This document shows, piece after piece, positions 36,610 to 46,979 of a stretch of 64,000 bases of DNA. The notes beneath the pieces are model-generated. The model had not been told where the DNA came from. It saw nothing but the letters and a program-made list of their open reading frames with translations, and did not search any database. A program made the translations under genes and the position numbers. Numbering within the stretch: position 1 is the stretch's first letter; each line of letters opens with the position of its first letter. Origin of the DNA: Prevotella sp. Its GTDB lineage: Bacteria > Bacteroidota > Bacteroidia > Bacteroidales > Bacteroidaceae. Where the stretch lies: positions 47,371 to 111,370 of the forward strand of contig JAGCOB010000024.1 of the NCBI GenBank assembly GCA_017645645.1. The letters run 5' to 3'.

Positions 36610-37629
36610 TTAACCAAAATGTACCAATAAGCGGAAAACTTTTCCCGGATCGGCTGCCCATTGCTCCATAGCGGAGGCAGCTTCCTCTGGTTCAACCTCG
36701 TTACTAATCAGACGGTCTACGGGACAGGTGCCACGCTCTAAATAGTGGATGACAGCACGGAAATCACTGGGTAGTGCATTGCGCGAGCCACGGATATCGA
36801 GTTCTTTCTGCACAAAGTATTTGGTCTGGAACGATACTTCCGATTTGGCATAGCCAATGCATACCACACGTCCAGTAAAGGCTACTTCATTGATGGCCAT
36901 CTGATAGGTGGGGATACTGCCAACAGCCTCAATCACAACATCGGGACCGAAACCTGAAGTCATCTCCATCAGACGGGCATGTACATCCTCTGTCTTGGTG
37001 TTGACGGCATAACTGGCACCCATCTGTTTGGCAATGGACAATTTCTCATCGTCGATATCTGCAGCGATGACGACGGCTCCACGTTGTGCAGCGCGGACAA
37101 CGGCTCCCATGCCGACCATACCACAGCCAATCACCATGACGATATCGATATCTGTCACTTGTGCACGACTGACGGCATGGAATCCCACACTCATCGGCTC
37201 TATCAGGGCAGAGGTACGAGGGGACAACTGTCCGGCAGAGATTACTTTCACCCAGGGTAGTGAGATGTATTCGCACATGGCACCCCAGCGTTGCACACCA
37301 AGAGTCTCGTTATGCTCACAGGCATTCACTCTGCCGTTACGGCAGGAGGCACATTTACCACAGTTGGTGTATGGATTGACGGTGACAGTCATACCGGGTT
37401 TCAGTCCATCGGGAACTTTCTTGCCCACCTTGACAATCTCGGCTCCTACTTCATGACCGGGTACTACAGGCATCTTCACCATAGGATTACCGCCCCGGAA
37501 TGTATTCAGGTCACTACCGCAAAAGCCCACATACTTCATTTTTAACAGCACCTCATCGTCGCCCATCTGAGGCTCGGCGATGTCAATAACCTTCATGATG
37601 GAAGGCTCAGTAATTTGTATTGCTTTCAT
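36610..37629 (-). CDS. Zinc-dependent alcohol dehydrogenase, sugar-acid type
   Basis: A 339-residue medium-chain dehydrogenase. Catalytic zinc site with Cys near 37 (GFCGSD) and His near 59 (PGHE), structural zinc cysteines NCGKCASCRNGRVNAC, and NAD-binding VIGCGMVGMGAV. It is the last gene of the fucose/galactose operon and overlaps FucP by 4 nt. It resembles L-galactonate-5-, sorbitol- and threonine dehydrogenases; a role oxidising the sugar acid made by the upstream dehydrogenase and lactonase is inferred. Confidence 0.8.
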   Translation of the reverse strand: MKAIQITEPSIMKVIDIAEPQMGDDEVLLKMKYVGFCGSDLNTFRGGNPMVKMPVVPGHEVGAEIVKVGKKVPDGLKPGMTVTVNPYTNCGKCASCRNGRVNACEHNETLGVQRWGAMCEYISLPWVKVISAGQLSPRTSALIEPMSVGFHAVSRAQVTDIDIVMVIGCGMVGMGAVVRAAQRGAVVIAADIDDEKLSIAKQMGASYAVNTKTEDVHARLMEMTSGFGPDVVIEAVGSIPTYQMAINEVAFTGRVVCIGYAKSEVSFQTKYFVQKELDIRGSRNALPSDFRAVIHYLERGTCPVDRLISNEVEPEEAASAMEQWAADPGKVFRLLVHFG

Positions 37630-38939
37630 AAACTTCTTCTAATATATGTTCTATATCCGTAAATAGTTACTATCAGGAAACAAATGAAGGGCAGGATAAA
37701 AGAGGCGTTGGTTGCCGGGAATGTCCCGAACACCGTCTTCTGGTCGATAATCATAGCCTGTAGCGGAGGAAGTACTGATCCTCCGAGGATAGCCATAATT
37801 AGACCTGCTGCTCCGAATTTGGCATCATCACCCAGTCCGTCCAGGGCAATACCATAGATGGTGGGGAACATAAGAGACATACACCCACTGACGCATACCA
37901 GACAATAGATGCCCACCCTGTTCTGGAACAAGATGACACCTATCGTGAAGACCATGGCAAGTATTCCAAAGATAGCAAGCAGCTTGGCAGGTTTCAGGTA
38001 TTTCATCAAGTAAGTGGCAATAAAACGGGAACAAATGAAGAAAATCATGGCAAAGATATTGAAGCGTTGAGACAATACTTCTGCCGACTGCTCGTCCATG
38101 CCCTCCGCCATAAACACACGGGTACCATATTGTATGATAAACGTCCAGCACATGATCTGTGCACCGACATAGAAGAACTGAGCGATGACACCTTCCCGGT
38201 AGTATTTCAGGGAGAAGATACGTTTCAGTGTTGACCAAAAGTGGATGTCATGACTCTGGTCTCCGTTTTTAGGCATCTTGGAAAAGAAAATGACCAGGAA
38301 CATCGCCACGATGACCAGTCCTATTATTAAATAAGGTGAGATGAGGACGCTGAGGTCGGCATCCTTCATTGCCTCGAACTCAGCATTCCCCAATAGGGCA
38401 CGTTCGTCACTGCTCATCGGATTCAGTTTTGCCTGAATGAAGTTCATGGCGACAAACATACCGATAATGGAACCGCAGGGATTGAAACACTGTGCCATGT
38501 TCAGTCGGCGGGTGGCAGTCTCTTCCGGACCCATCGTAAGGATATACGGATTACAACTTGTCTCCAGGAAAGAGAGTCCGCAGGTCATGATGAAGTAGGC
38601 AATCAGGAAACAACCGTAAAGTCCGATACTTTTTGACGGAAAGAACAATAGAGCACCTGTCGCATATAGTCCCAGTCCCATCAGAACGCCAGCCTTATAA
38701 CTGTATTTCCGGATAAAGATGGCTGCTGGGAATGCCATACAGAAATAGCCTCCGTAAAAGGCAACCTGCACCAACGTTCCGTCTGTCACACTCATTCGGA
38801 ATATCTTGGAAAAAGCCTTCACCATCGGATTTGTGATATCATTGGCGAATCCCCATAGTGCGAAACAGAAGGTAACAAGGATAAACGGAATGAGATAGTT
38901 CACTCCGTCCTTGGAGATTAATGATTTCTTTTCTTCCAT
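37626..38939 (-). CDS. fucP: L-fucose:proton symporter
   Basis: A 437-residue major facilitator protein with 12 predicted membrane helices and the FucP-type segments FALWGFANDITNPMVKAF, FLETSCNPYI and RLNMAQCFNPCGS. It brings L-fucose, and probably L-galactose, through the inner membrane. It starts 5 bp after the FucI stop and overlaps the dehydrogenase by 4 nt, so expression is tightly coupled. Confidence 0.9.
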   Translation of the reverse strand: MEEKKSLISKDGVNYLIPFILVTFCFALWGFANDITNPMVKAFSKIFRMSVTDGTLVQVAFYGGYFCMAFPAAIFIRKYSYKAGVLMGLGLYATGALLFFPSKSIGLYGCFLIAYFIMTCGLSFLETSCNPYILTMGPEETATRRLNMAQCFNPCGSIIGMFVAMNFIQAKLNPMSSDERALLGNAEFEAMKDADLSVLISPYLIIGLVIVAMFLVIFFSKMPKNGDQSHDIHFWSTLKRIFSLKYYREGVIAQFFYVGAQIMCWTFIIQYGTRVFMAEGMDEQSAEVLSQRFNIFAMIFFICSRFIATYLMKYLKPAKLLAIFGILAMVFTIGVILFQNRVGIYCLVCVSGCMSLMFPTIYGIALDGLGDDAKFGAAGLIMAILGGSVLPPLQAMIIDQKTVFGTFPATNASFILPFICFLIVTIYGYRTYIRRSL

Positions 38940-38944
38940 ATACC

Positions 38945-40765
38945 TTATTTATATAAAGGACCGAAATTCTGGCAGGCGCGGTAGTCAGCACCCTCCTTGT
39001 CCATACCGAAGGCATTCCATGCGGCAGGACGGAAGATGTCCTTGTCGGCAATGTTATGCATACAGACGGGGATGCGGAGCATAGCACAGAGGGTGATAAG
39101 GTCAGCACCGACGTGTCCGTAGCAGATGGCCCCGTGATTAGCTCCCCAGTTGTTCATGACACTGTAGACATCCTTGAAGGCATCCTTCGTGGGGTCGAGG
39201 CGTGGGGCAAACCATGTGGTAGGCCATGTGGGGTCAGTACGCTTGTCGAGGATGTCATGGGTCTTCGGATCGAGTTCTACTGTCCATCCCTCAGCCAGTT
39301 GCAATACAGGTCCCAGACCAGCCACAAGGTTCAGGCGCAACATCGTCATCGGCATACCACCTTTCGTGACGAAATGCGAGCTGTAGCCACCTCCACGGAA
39401 ATAATCGCGGTCGGCAGGCATCCATGAGGTAGCCTTCAGACAAGCTTCCATATCCTCGTTCTTCATTTCCCAGAAAGGTTTGATGGTAGGATTACCGTCC
39501 TTGTCCGTCATCGCACCTGTAGCGTCGAGGGTTGTGGCACCACTGTTGATGAGGTGAATGAAGCCTTGTGCGGCACCTCCTTCAGGACGTTTGCCTGCTA
39601 CACGCTCTACAGCCTCAGGACTCCAATAGGTACGGATATCCGAGAACATCACACCACGGTTGGTCAATAAGTGACCGAAGAGCATGGACATACCATTCAG
39701 GAAATCGTTCTCGGTAGCCAAAGTATAAGCTTCACGTGGACCGTTCCAGTCGAAAGAGGTACACATCATCGACTCAGGGAAGTCGAAGTTAGGCTTATAG
39801 TCCGTCCACTGACGTTGTCCCTGTACACCGGCAACGATGGCGTTATGGCCGATGGCCTCTTCTTTGTAACCCATCTCCAGCAGTTTCTCACTACCTTGCA
39901 TCAGGTCGCGAATAATCATCATGTTCTTCACGGTGAACTCCCAGTCCTCGTCTTTCTCCTGACGGTTCTTGCCCTTGCCCTTACCATTGAAGGTCGTCAT
40001 GGGTACACCCGGGAATAACGGACGGTCCTCGTTATAGTCATGCCCCTCATTGGGCTTGCAGTATTTATCTACCCACTGCATAGCTTTCTCGAACTCCTCC
40101 TTATCATAGATGCCGAAGTCTACACGACGCAGAATCTCCACCAGTGACACATATTCTGTACGCATACCCAGATATTGCTGCAGGAAGTCGGCATTGACAA
40201 TAGAACCGGCAATACCCATACAGGTATTACCCAATGAAAGGTATGACTTGCCGTGCATCGTTGCCACAGCCTGGGCGGCACGGGCAAAACGTAGGATTTT
40301 CTCTGCCACGTCTGCAGGAATGGTATTGTCGTTCAAGTCTTGCACGTCATGACCATAGATGCCATAGGCGGGAAGACCTTTCTGTGCATGGGCAGCCAGT
40401 ACGGCAGCCAGATAAACAGCACCAGGACGTTCTGTTCCGTTAAAACCCCAAACTGCCTTGGGATAGTAGGGATTCATGTCCATGGTTTCGGAGCCATAGC
40501 ACCAGCAACTGGTAACGGTGATGGTGGAACCGACACCCTCACGTTCGAATTTCTCAGCACAGGCTGCCGACTCACCGACACGTCCGATGGTGGTGTCGCT
40601 GATGACACACTCTACTTTGGAGCCGTCACCATTGCGAAGATTACTCTCAATCAAGTTCTTTACTGCATTAGCCAAAGCCATGGTCTTTTCCTCAAGACCT
40701 TCGCGAATACCTCCCTGGCGACCGTCAATGGTGGGGCGGATACCGATTTTAGGATAGTTTGTCAT
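38945..40765 (-). CDS. fucI: L-fucose isomerase
   Basis: A 606-residue cytoplasmic enzyme converting L-fucose to L-fuculose. The sequence matches FucI throughout: [20 protein letters not shown] at the start, [12 protein letters not shown], the metal and substrate region [20 protein letters not shown], and the C-terminal [15 protein letters not shown] with the conserved His. Full length. No FucK kinase or FucA aldolase gene is in the window. It sits between the amidohydrolase and FucP in a five-gene operon. Confidence 0.95.
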   Translation of the reverse strand: MTNYPKIGIRPTIDGRQGGIREGLEEKTMALANAVKNLIESNLRNGDGSKVECVISDTTIGRVGESAACAEKFEREGVGSTITVTSCWCYGSETMDMNPYYPKAVWGFNGTERPGAVYLAAVLAAHAQKGLPAYGIYGHDVQDLNDNTIPADVAEKILRFARAAQAVATMHGKSYLSLGNTCMGIAGSIVNADFLQQYLGMRTEYVSLVEILRRVDFGIYDKEEFEKAMQWVDKYCKPNEGHDYNEDRPLFPGVPMTTFNGKGKGKNRQEKDEDWEFTVKNMMIIRDLMQGSEKLLEMGYKEEAIGHNAIVAGVQGQRQWTDYKPNFDFPESMMCTSFDWNGPREAYTLATENDFLNGMSMLFGHLLTNRGVMFSDIRTYWSPEAVERVAGKRPEGGAAQGFIHLINSGATTLDATGAMTDKDGNPTIKPFWEMKNEDMEACLKATSWMPADRDYFRGGGYSSHFVTKGGMPMTMLRLNLVAGLGPVLQLAEGWTVELDPKTHDILDKRTDPTWPTTWFAPRLDPTKDAFKDVYSVMNNWGANHGAICYGHVGADLITLCAMLRIPVCMHNIADKDIFRPAAWNAFGMDKEGADYRACQNFGPLYK

Positions 40766-40804
40766 ATTCTTTATTTGTTTTAGTTTGTTTATTCCTTAAA
40801 GTAA

Positions 40805-41707
40805 TTATTCACTCATGTTCTTGACATAAGGAAGATGAGGCAACTCGCCAAAGCCAAAGAAACGCTTGGCATTTTCTCCTAAGAAAAGTCGTTTCTCGTG
40901 TTTCGATAGTTCTTGTGTTTTCTGGATGAAATCATACGACATCTTATAGGTGATGGCGGTGATGGTACGGGGGTAGTCGCTGCCCCACATCAGTTTCTCC
41001 ATGCCTACCAGTTCTGCGGCTTCCTTGATGGCGTGAACAGCAGAGGGGAAAGGATAGAACTCGTCGTTAAAGAGCCAGGTGATGCCACCGCTTTCAATGT
41101 AGACATTTTCGTGGCGTGCCAGTTTGATTTGCTCTAACCATCCCGGACGGGTCACCATACCAAAATGCCCGATGGCAATCTTCAGTTTCGGACACTCCTG
41201 GATGATTTCCTCCATCTGTCCTACCTGTACGTCACCATCCATTAATTCGATACCGAGGATCTTTCCTTCTTGTTCCAACAGGTGCATCATCTGCATCATC
41301 TCATCGTTGAGAAACTGTTGGGACAGTCGGGCAGCAGGTACTTTGATACCCTTAAACTCTTTGACTAGTGTTTCTGCGTGTTTGATGAATCCCGAGTGAC
41401 GGTAGTCTGCCATACCGAATGTGAAGAAACGGTCAGGATAGTGATTCTCCACTTGTCTCAGATAACTATTCTGTAGTCCGTCGATAAACTCCTGGGTCAC
41501 CACCGCTGCTGCCACTTGTGCATAATCCATATTACTTAGGAAACGCTCCGCCGTGTTCTGACCGTCTGTCATGAAGGGTGGCAGCATCTGTCGCTCTTCA
41601 CCAAAGAATAGTGAGCGACTGCGGTTGGACTCCAGCTGATAGATGGGTTGTCCGTTAACCGTTGTGTCTTGGTTCAACCACAAGTGACTATGGGCATCGA
41701 TGATCAT
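40805..41707 (-). CDS. Amidohydrolase-2 family lactonase
   Basis: About 300 residues of the amidohydrolase-2 (TIM-barrel) family, with the N-terminal metal motif DAHSHLW and the late motif WGSDYPR. Relatives include L-fucono-1,5-lactonase and L-rhamnono-lactonase. The ATG at 41707 overlaps the stop of the aldo-keto reductase gene (ATGA); an alternative ATG lies at 41719. It follows the dehydrogenase that would make its lactone substrate, so L-fucono-/L-galactonolactone hydrolysis is the likely role. Confidence 0.78.
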   Translation of the reverse strand: MIIDAHSHLWLNQDTTVNGQPIYQLESNRSRSLFFGEERQMLPPFMTDGQNTAERFLSNMDYAQVAAAVVTQEFIDGLQNSYLRQVENHYPDRFFTFGMADYRHSGFIKHAETLVKEFKGIKVPAARLSQQFLNDEMMQMMHLLEQEGKILGIELMDGDVQVGQMEEIIQECPKLKIAIGHFGMVTRPGWLEQIKLARHENVYIESGGITWLFNDEFYPFPSAVHAIKEAAELVGMEKLMWGSDYPRTITAITYKMSYDFIQKTQELSKHEKRLFLGENAKRFFGFGELPHLPYVKNMSE

Positions 41708-42654
41708 GAGTTCTTCCATCTTACAAACATTTGGTCACCGATAATCTCTTGTACTTTCTTTACTAACTCCTCGTCCATCGGCTCGTTGACATATTGGATG
41801 TTCTTCAGCACATTCTTCGGGTTAGCACTGCTGAACAGCGTTGTGGCGATGCGCGGATTCAGACTGGTAGAGAACTGGATGGCAAGTTTGTCGATAGGGT
41901 AGCCTTGCTCTTCGCAATAGACAGCAGCCTTGGCACATGCTATCTTTAAATCCTTATTAGCAGGGTGCCAATCGGGTGCACCACGTTGTGACAACAATCC
42001 CATCGAGAATGGTGAGGCATTGATGACGCCTACACCATGTTGTTCAAAGAAACCTAGGTAATCCGCTAACAACGTGTCGTTCAGCGAATAGTGGCAGAAG
42101 TTCAGAATACTTTCCACCGTACCTGCTGGTGCATGTTCTACTACCCAGCGCAGGTTTTCCGGCTGTAGATCCGTGATACCCACATGCTTCACGATGCCCT
42201 TCTCACGGAGTTCTACCAGTGCAGGCAGGGTCTCGTCTACAATCTTCTGTAGTCCGCCCTCCATATCACCTTGGAATTCCACGTCATGAACGTTGATGAG
42301 GTCGATGTAGTCGATATTCAGACGTTCCATACTCTCATAGACACTCTCCTTAGCACGTCTTGCTGAATAATCCCAGGTGTTCTTTCCGTCTTTGCCGTAA
42401 CGTCCTACTTTGGTGGAAAGATAATATTTGTCACGCGGGATCCCCTTCAGTGCCTTGCCTAGGACGATCTCTGCCTTCAGATGACCGTAATAGGGTGACA
42501 CGTCAATAAAGTTGATACCATTCTCTACGGCTGTGAATACTGCCTGAATGCCTTCACTCTCTTTGATGTTGTGGAACACACCACCCAGGGATGATGCGCC
42601 AAAGCCTAAGTTTGACACACGCATTCCTGTCTTACCTATTTCGTTATAAATCAT
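41704..42654 (-). CDS. Aldo-keto reductase, L-galactose/L-fucose dehydrogenase-like
   Basis: A 316-residue aldo-keto reductase with Asp/Tyr in NFIDVSPYYG, Lys in STKVGRYG and His in NVHDVEF as the catalytic tetrad. It follows the pattern of plant L-galactose dehydrogenase remarkably closely (for example GFGASSLGGVF, CHYSLNDTLL, VGVINASPFSMGLL, WHPA). It would oxidise L-galactose or L-fucose to the lactone with NAD(P). The ATG at 42654 is used because TATCTTTG at 42694-42687 puts the upstream in-frame ATG inside the promoter. First gene of the operon. Confidence 0.85.
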   Translation of the reverse strand: MIYNEIGKTGMRVSNLGFGASSLGGVFHNIKESEGIQAVFTAVENGINFIDVSPYYGHLKAEIVLGKALKGIPRDKYYLSTKVGRYGKDGKNTWDYSARRAKESVYESMERLNIDYIDLINVHDVEFQGDMEGGLQKIVDETLPALVELREKGIVKHVGITDLQPENLRWVVEHAPAGTVESILNFCHYSLNDTLLADYLGFFEQHGVGVINASPFSMGLLSQRGAPDWHPANKDLKIACAKAAVYCEEQGYPIDKLAIQFSTSLNPRIATTLFSSANPKNVLKNIQYVNEPMDEELVKKVQEIIGDQMFVRWKNS

Positions 42655-42686
42655 ATTTTGTTTAGTAGTAATTAGTTTCCAAGGGA

Positions 42687-42694
42687 CAAAGATA
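42687..42694 (-). promoter_or_regulatory. -7 box (TATCTTTG) of the fucose/galactose operon
   Basis: Minus-strand TATCTTTG, 33 nt before the ATG at 42654; decides the start of the first gene. Confidence 0.6.
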
Positions 42695-42734
42695 CACATT
42701 ATTTTTTTAATAATGTATATTTTGCAATTCTTTT

Positions 42735-43469
42735 TTATCCTCCGAAATATTCTTCGAGCTCTTTAGCAGCATTTGCTTCTTGGTTGGGGAGGTCGCGGAT
42801 GACCACACCATGTTCCAAGAGAGCAATGCGCGTAGAGATATCTACGGTGTGCTGCAGGTTATGACTGGAGATGAGGAGTGTGGCTCCTGTCTCATGGGCA
42901 TAGTCGGTGAGCACATGCTTCAATACCAATTGACTTGACGGATCGAGGAAATTGAACGGCTCGTCGAGGATGACGGTCTGCGGACGACGGAAGAGGGCAG
43001 AGATGATACCTACCTTCTGTTTGTTACCTGCGGAGAGGTTGCGGATGAGTTTCTTCTGTCCGAAGACTTCACCAGCAGCAAATTGCTCGAAATTCTTTAA
43101 CCGCTCATCGACCTCTATCTGCGTCATACCAGAAATCTTGCCAAGGAAGGCGAAATACTCCTCAGGGGTGAGGAAGTCGATGAGAAAGCCCTCATCGATG
43201 TAAGCACCGACCTGTTGCTTCCATGCCTCGGATTCTGCTGGATTAATAGCCTCACCCCCATGCCCCTCTTCCATGGGAGAGGGGAGAATATAATTGACAC
43301 TACCCTCGTCGGGTTTCAAGAGGTCGAGGAGCATACGGAAGAGAGTCGTCTTACCGGCTCCGTTATTGCCGACGAGTCCGAGGATGTCCCCGTCGTTGAT
43401 GACGAACTGGTCGATGTTACAGGCGACGGTCTCGCCGAATTGTTTCTTGAGGTTTTCTATTTTAATCAT
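42735..43469 (-). CDS. ABC transporter ATP-binding protein
   Basis: A 244-residue ATPase with Walker A GNNGAGKTT (34-42), signature LSAGNKQKVG, Walker B TVILDEPFNFLDP and switch His in LLISSHNLQH. It resembles exporters of the CcmA/NatA type. No permease gene is adjacent in the window. A repeat-derived in-frame insertion (LPSPMEEGHGGEAINP, about 61-76) follows the first strands. The gene stands between SecA and the fucose operon. Transported substrate unknown. Confidence 0.88.
   Translation of the reverse strand: MIKIENLKKQFGETVACNIDQFVINDGDILGLVGNNGAGKTTLFRMLLDLLKPDEGSVNYILPSPMEEGHGGEAINPAESEAWKQQVGAYIDEGFLIDFLTPEEYFAFLGKISGMTQIEVDERLKNFEQFAAGEVFGQKKLIRNLSAGNKQKVGIISALFRRPQTVILDEPFNFLDPSSQLVLKHVLTDYAHETGATLLISSHNLQHTVDISTRIALLEHGVVIRDLPNQEANAAKELEEYFGG
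43253..43292 (-). repeat. C-rich/G-rich hairpin repeat inside the ABC ATPase gene
   Basis: Coding strand has CCCCTCTCCCATGGAAGAGG followed by GGCATGGGGGTGAGG: a hairpin plus a G-rich tail, read in frame. Similar in design to 805-840. Confidence 0.6.
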
Positions 43470-43473
43470 AATT

Positions 43474-43515
43474 CTAGGGTTTCTAGATTATCTAGTTGAA
43501 CTAGTTTATACTAGG
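43474..43515. repeat. CTAG array with a 9-nt period between SecA and ABC genes
   Basis: CTAG at 43474, 43483, 43492, 43501 and 43511, spacing 9, 9, 9 and 10. It covers the whole 36-bp intergenic gap and the end of secA. Confidence 0.75.
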
Positions 43516-46500
43516 CCTCTACCGTGGCAGTGTTTGAATTTCTTACCAGAGCCGCAGGGGCAGGGATCGTTTCGACCGGGGAGTTTATCCTTGACTATTG
43601 GGGTACGTGGTTGCTGGGCACGGGTGTCATGGGCAGCGGCAGCAGCCTGATTTGGGTCGGTCATCTGTTCTTGTGACAGGCTCTGCTTACTCTCGGTGTA
43701 TTGGTTGCGCTGGGTACGTTGCTCGGGAGCCGCCTCACGGACATCGCCCTGTTGCATCTCAGGAATGGCACCACGCATGAGGATGGAGACGATGCGGTTG
43801 TTCATCTCGTTGATCATCGTATCCCACACCTTCGCACTCTCGAGTTTGAAGATCAGCAACGGGTCTTTCTGCTCGTAGCTGGCATTCTGTACGGAGTGGC
43901 GCAACTCGTCGAGTTCACGGAGGTTCTCTTTCCACGATTCGTCAATGATATGTAGCAACATCTGTTTCTCGAACTCCTTCACGATAGATTTGCTCTCGCT
44001 GTCGTATGCTTCCTTCAGGTTACAAGGGAGATTATACATCTTACGACCATCGGTAAGAGGTACTATGATACGTTCGTACATGTGTCCCTGATTCTCATAG
44101 ACCTGTTTGATGATAGGCTGAGCCACCTCACGGATGCGCTCTGTCTTACGGTTGAAGGTCTCCATCACCTGCTGGAAAGCATTCTCTTCCAACTGTTCAC
44201 GCTGCTCGTTGAAGAACTGCTCGTTGGTGAAGGGTACCTCCATGGCGAAGATATGCAGGAACTCCTCCTTGCAACCCTCGTAGTCGTTGTTCTCGATGAT
44301 ATTTACCACGCGGTCCCACATCATATTAGAGATATCCATACCGATGCGCTCTCCCATGAGGGCATGGCGGCGTTTCTCATAGATGACAGTACGCTGTTTG
44401 TTCATCACGTCGTCGTATTCCAGCAGACGCTTACGGATACCGAAGTTATTCTCCTCGACCTTCTTCTGGGCACGCTCAATCTGTCGGCTGATCATCGGAC
44501 TCTCAATCATCTCGCCTTCCTTGAAGCCGAGACGGTCCATGACGTTGGCGATACGCTCGGAACCGAACAGACGCATCAGTTTATCTTCCAGAGAGACGAA
44601 GAACAGCGAACTACCCGGGTCTCCCTGACGACCGGCACGACCACGTAACTGACGGTCGACACGACGAGACTCATGACGCTCTGTACCGATGATAGCAAGA
44701 CCGCCAGCCTCTTTTACTTCTGGTGACAACTTGATATCGGTACCACGACCAGCCATGTTGGTGGCGATGGTGACAGCACCGAGTCCGTTCGTCGACTGAC
44801 CGGCGAGTGCCACAATGTCAGCCTCCTTTTGGTGTAACTTCGCATTCAGCACCTGATGGGGGATACCCTCACGCTTGCCCGTCTCCGGGTTCACGTACAT
44901 ATCAAGCATACGACTGAGTAATTCAGATATTTCGACAGACGTCGTACCTATCAGTGTCGGACGTCCTGCCTTACGCAGACGAACCACCTCCTCGATGACG
45001 GCACGGTATTTCTCACGGGCTGTCTTATAGACACGGTCGTCTTGGTCGTCACGGATGACAGGACGGTTGGTAGGAATCTCCACAACATCGAGTTTATAGA
45101 TGTCCCACAACTCACCAGCCTCCGTGATGGCGGTACCCGTCATACCTGCCAACTTATGGTACATACGGAAATAGTTCTGCAGGGTGATGGTAGCAAAGGT
45201 CTGCGTGGCTGCCTCCACCTTCACATGTTCTTTTGCTTCGACAGCCTGATGGAGTCCGTCGCTCCAGCGGCGCCCCTCCATGATACGACCCGTCTGTTCG
45301 TCGACAATCTTCACCTCACCGTCGATGACCACGTACTCGTCGTCCTTGTTGAACATCGTATAAGCCTTCAACAACTGCTGGAGGGTATGTACACGCTCAC
45401 TCTGTACAGCATAGTGGTTGAGCATCTCGTCTTTTTTGTTCAGACGTTCTTCGTCACTGATGGACGTGTCAGCCTCCAAAGCAGACAACTGACTAGTGAT
45501 ATCTGGCAATACGAAGAGTTCGGCATCGTTCACCTGTTTGGCAAGCCAAGCCGTACCCTTATCGGTAAGGTCGCAGGAGTTCAATTTCTCATCCACCACG
45601 AAATACAGAGGCTCTACAGCCTCCGGCATACGGCGGTTGTTGTTCTCCATATACGTATTCTCAGTGTTCTGCATACCCGACTTGATACCTTCTTCCGAGA
45701 GGAACTTGATGAGGGGCTTGTTCTTTGGCAGACATTTATGAGAGCGGAAGAGGGCCAAGAAACCTTCCTCCTCCAGTTTCTTATCATTCTTCTCACGTCC
45801 TTCGGCAATTTTCTGTTTTGCCTCGGCGAGATATTGGGTGGCGAGTTGACGCTGTACACCAACCAGTTTCTCGACCAGTGGCTGGTACTCCTCAAACATC
45901 TGGTCGTCGCCCTTAGGTACAGGACCAGAGATGATCAACGGGGTACGTGCATCGTCAATCAACACGGAGTCGACCTCGTCGACGATGGCATAGTTATGGG
46001 CACGCTGCACAAGGTCTTGTGGGGAGATTGCCATATTGTCACGCAGGTAGTCGAAACCGAACTCATTATTCGTACCGAAGGTGATGTCACATTGGTACGC
46101 CTTACGACGTGCCTCGGAGTTAGGCTGGTGCTTATCGATACAGTCGACGGACAATCCGTGGAACATATAGAGCGGTCCCATCCACTCGGAGTCACGCTTG
46201 GCGAGATAGTCGTTGACGGTTACGACGTGAACACCGTTACCTGTCAGTGCATTCAGGAAGACAGGAAGTGTTGCCACAAGGGTCTTACCTTCACCCGTCG
46301 CCATTTCAGCAATCTTACCCTGATGCAGTACGACACCACCGAAGAGCTGTACATCATAGTGTACCATCTCCCATTTCAGGTCGTTGCCACCTGCAGTCCA
46401 GTGGTTATGATAGATAGCCTTGTCACCGTCAATCGTGATGAAGTCCTTCTTCGGGTCACCAGCCAGCTCACGGTCGAAGTCTGTCGCCGTGACAATGGTC

Positions 46501-46877
46501 TCCTCATTCTCGGCAAAACGACGAGCCGTCTCTTTGACGATGCTGAACACCTCAGGCATCACCTCGTTCAAGGCATCCTCATAGATATCCAAGGCTTCCT
46601 TTTCCAACTTGTCTATCTGTCCGAAGATCTCTGCACGCTCGTCGATAGGTGTATTCTCGATAGTACCTTTCAGACGCTCAATTTCCTCTTTCTGTTTCTT
46701 TGCCGACTCCTGCACCTGCCGTTGGATGTCCTTAGTACGCTGGCGCAACTGGTCGTTGTCGAGTTTCTGAATCTCTGGGTATACGGCTTTCACTTTCTCC
46801 ACCAGTGGCTGAATGAGTTTCATGTCACGGGTAGACTTGTTGCCGAATAATGATGTTAAAATCTTGGTTAAATTCAT
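43506..46877 (-). CDS. secA: Preprotein translocase ATPase SecA
   Basis: Motor of the Sec export pathway, about 1123 residues. Walker [16 protein letters not shown]-like [15 protein letters not shown], helicase motifs [14 protein letters not shown] and [15 protein letters not shown], and a C-terminal SEC-C zinc motif [14 protein letters not shown]. It is longer than E. coli SecA because of extra segments in the preprotein cross-linking/ATPase region, usual for Bacteroidota. The ATG at 46877 ([15 protein letters not shown]) is preferred because TACCTTTG at 46927-46920 places the upstream in-frame ATG in the promoter. Confidence 0.97.
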   Translation of the reverse strand: MNLTKILTSLFGNKSTRDMKLIQPLVEKVKAVYPEIQKLDNDQLRQRTKDIQRQVQESAKKQKEEIERLKGTIENTPIDERAEIFGQIDKLEKEALDIYEDALNEVMPEVFSIVKETARRFAENEETIVTATDFDRELAGDPKKDFITIDGDKAIYHNHWTAGGNDLKWEMVHYDVQLFGGVVLHQGKIAEMATGEGKTLVATLPVFLNALTGNGVHVVTVNDYLAKRDSEWMGPLYMFHGLSVDCIDKHQPNSEARRKAYQCDITFGTNNEFGFDYLRDNMAISPQDLVQRAHNYAIVDEVDSVLIDDARTPLIISGPVPKGDDQMFEEYQPLVEKLVGVQRQLATQYLAEAKQKIAEGREKNDKKLEEEGFLALFRSHKCLPKNKPLIKFLSEEGIKSGMQNTENTYMENNNRRMPEAVEPLYFVVDEKLNSCDLTDKGTAWLAKQVNDAELFVLPDITSQLSALEADTSISDEERLNKKDEMLNHYAVQSERVHTLQQLLKAYTMFNKDDEYVVIDGEVKIVDEQTGRIMEGRRWSDGLHQAVEAKEHVKVEAATQTFATITLQNYFRMYHKLAGMTGTAITEAGELWDIYKLDVVEIPTNRPVIRDDQDDRVYKTAREKYRAVIEEVVRLRKAGRPTLIGTTSVEISELLSRMLDMYVNPETGKREGIPHQVLNAKLHQKEADIVALAGQSTNGLGAVTIATNMAGRGTDIKLSPEVKEAGGLAIIGTERHESRRVDRQLRGRAGRQGDPGSSLFFVSLEDKLMRLFGSERIANVMDRLGFKEGEMIESPMISRQIERAQKKVEENNFGIRKRLLEYDDVMNKQRTVIYEKRRHALMGERIGMDISNMMWDRVVNIIENNDYEGCKEEFLHIFAMEVPFTNEQFFNEQREQLEENAFQQVMETFNRKTERIREVAQPIIKQVYENQGHMYERIIVPLTDGRKMYNLPCNLKEAYDSESKSIVKEFEKQMLLHIIDESWKENLRELDELRHSVQNASYEQKDPLLIFKLESAKVWDTMINEMNNRIVSILMRGAIPEMQQGDVREAAPEQRTQRNQYTESKQSLSQEQMTDPNQAAAAAHDTRAQQPRTPIVKDKLPGRNDPCPCGSGKKFKHCHGRGLV

Positions 46878-46919
46878 ATTGTTATTTCTTATTTTGACCT
46901 TATTAATATAAAACGGGTG

Positions 46920-46927
46920 CAAAGGTA
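46920..46927 (-). promoter_or_regulatory. -7 box (TACCTTTG) of secA
   Basis: Minus-strand TACCTTTG, 43 nt before the secA ATG. Just upstream lies the palindrome GTACGAAA-N5-TTTCGTAC-like (46925-46945). Confidence 0.55.
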
Positions 46928-46979
46928 CGAAATAATTTTCGTACTTTTGCTTAGCTTTTGACTTTTTTACTTTTTATCT

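Noticed and set aside
45042-46850. A 602-codon open frame opposite secA
   Set aside because: It lies antisense to a certain secA, has no family pattern and no promoter; such long shadows arise from codon bias.
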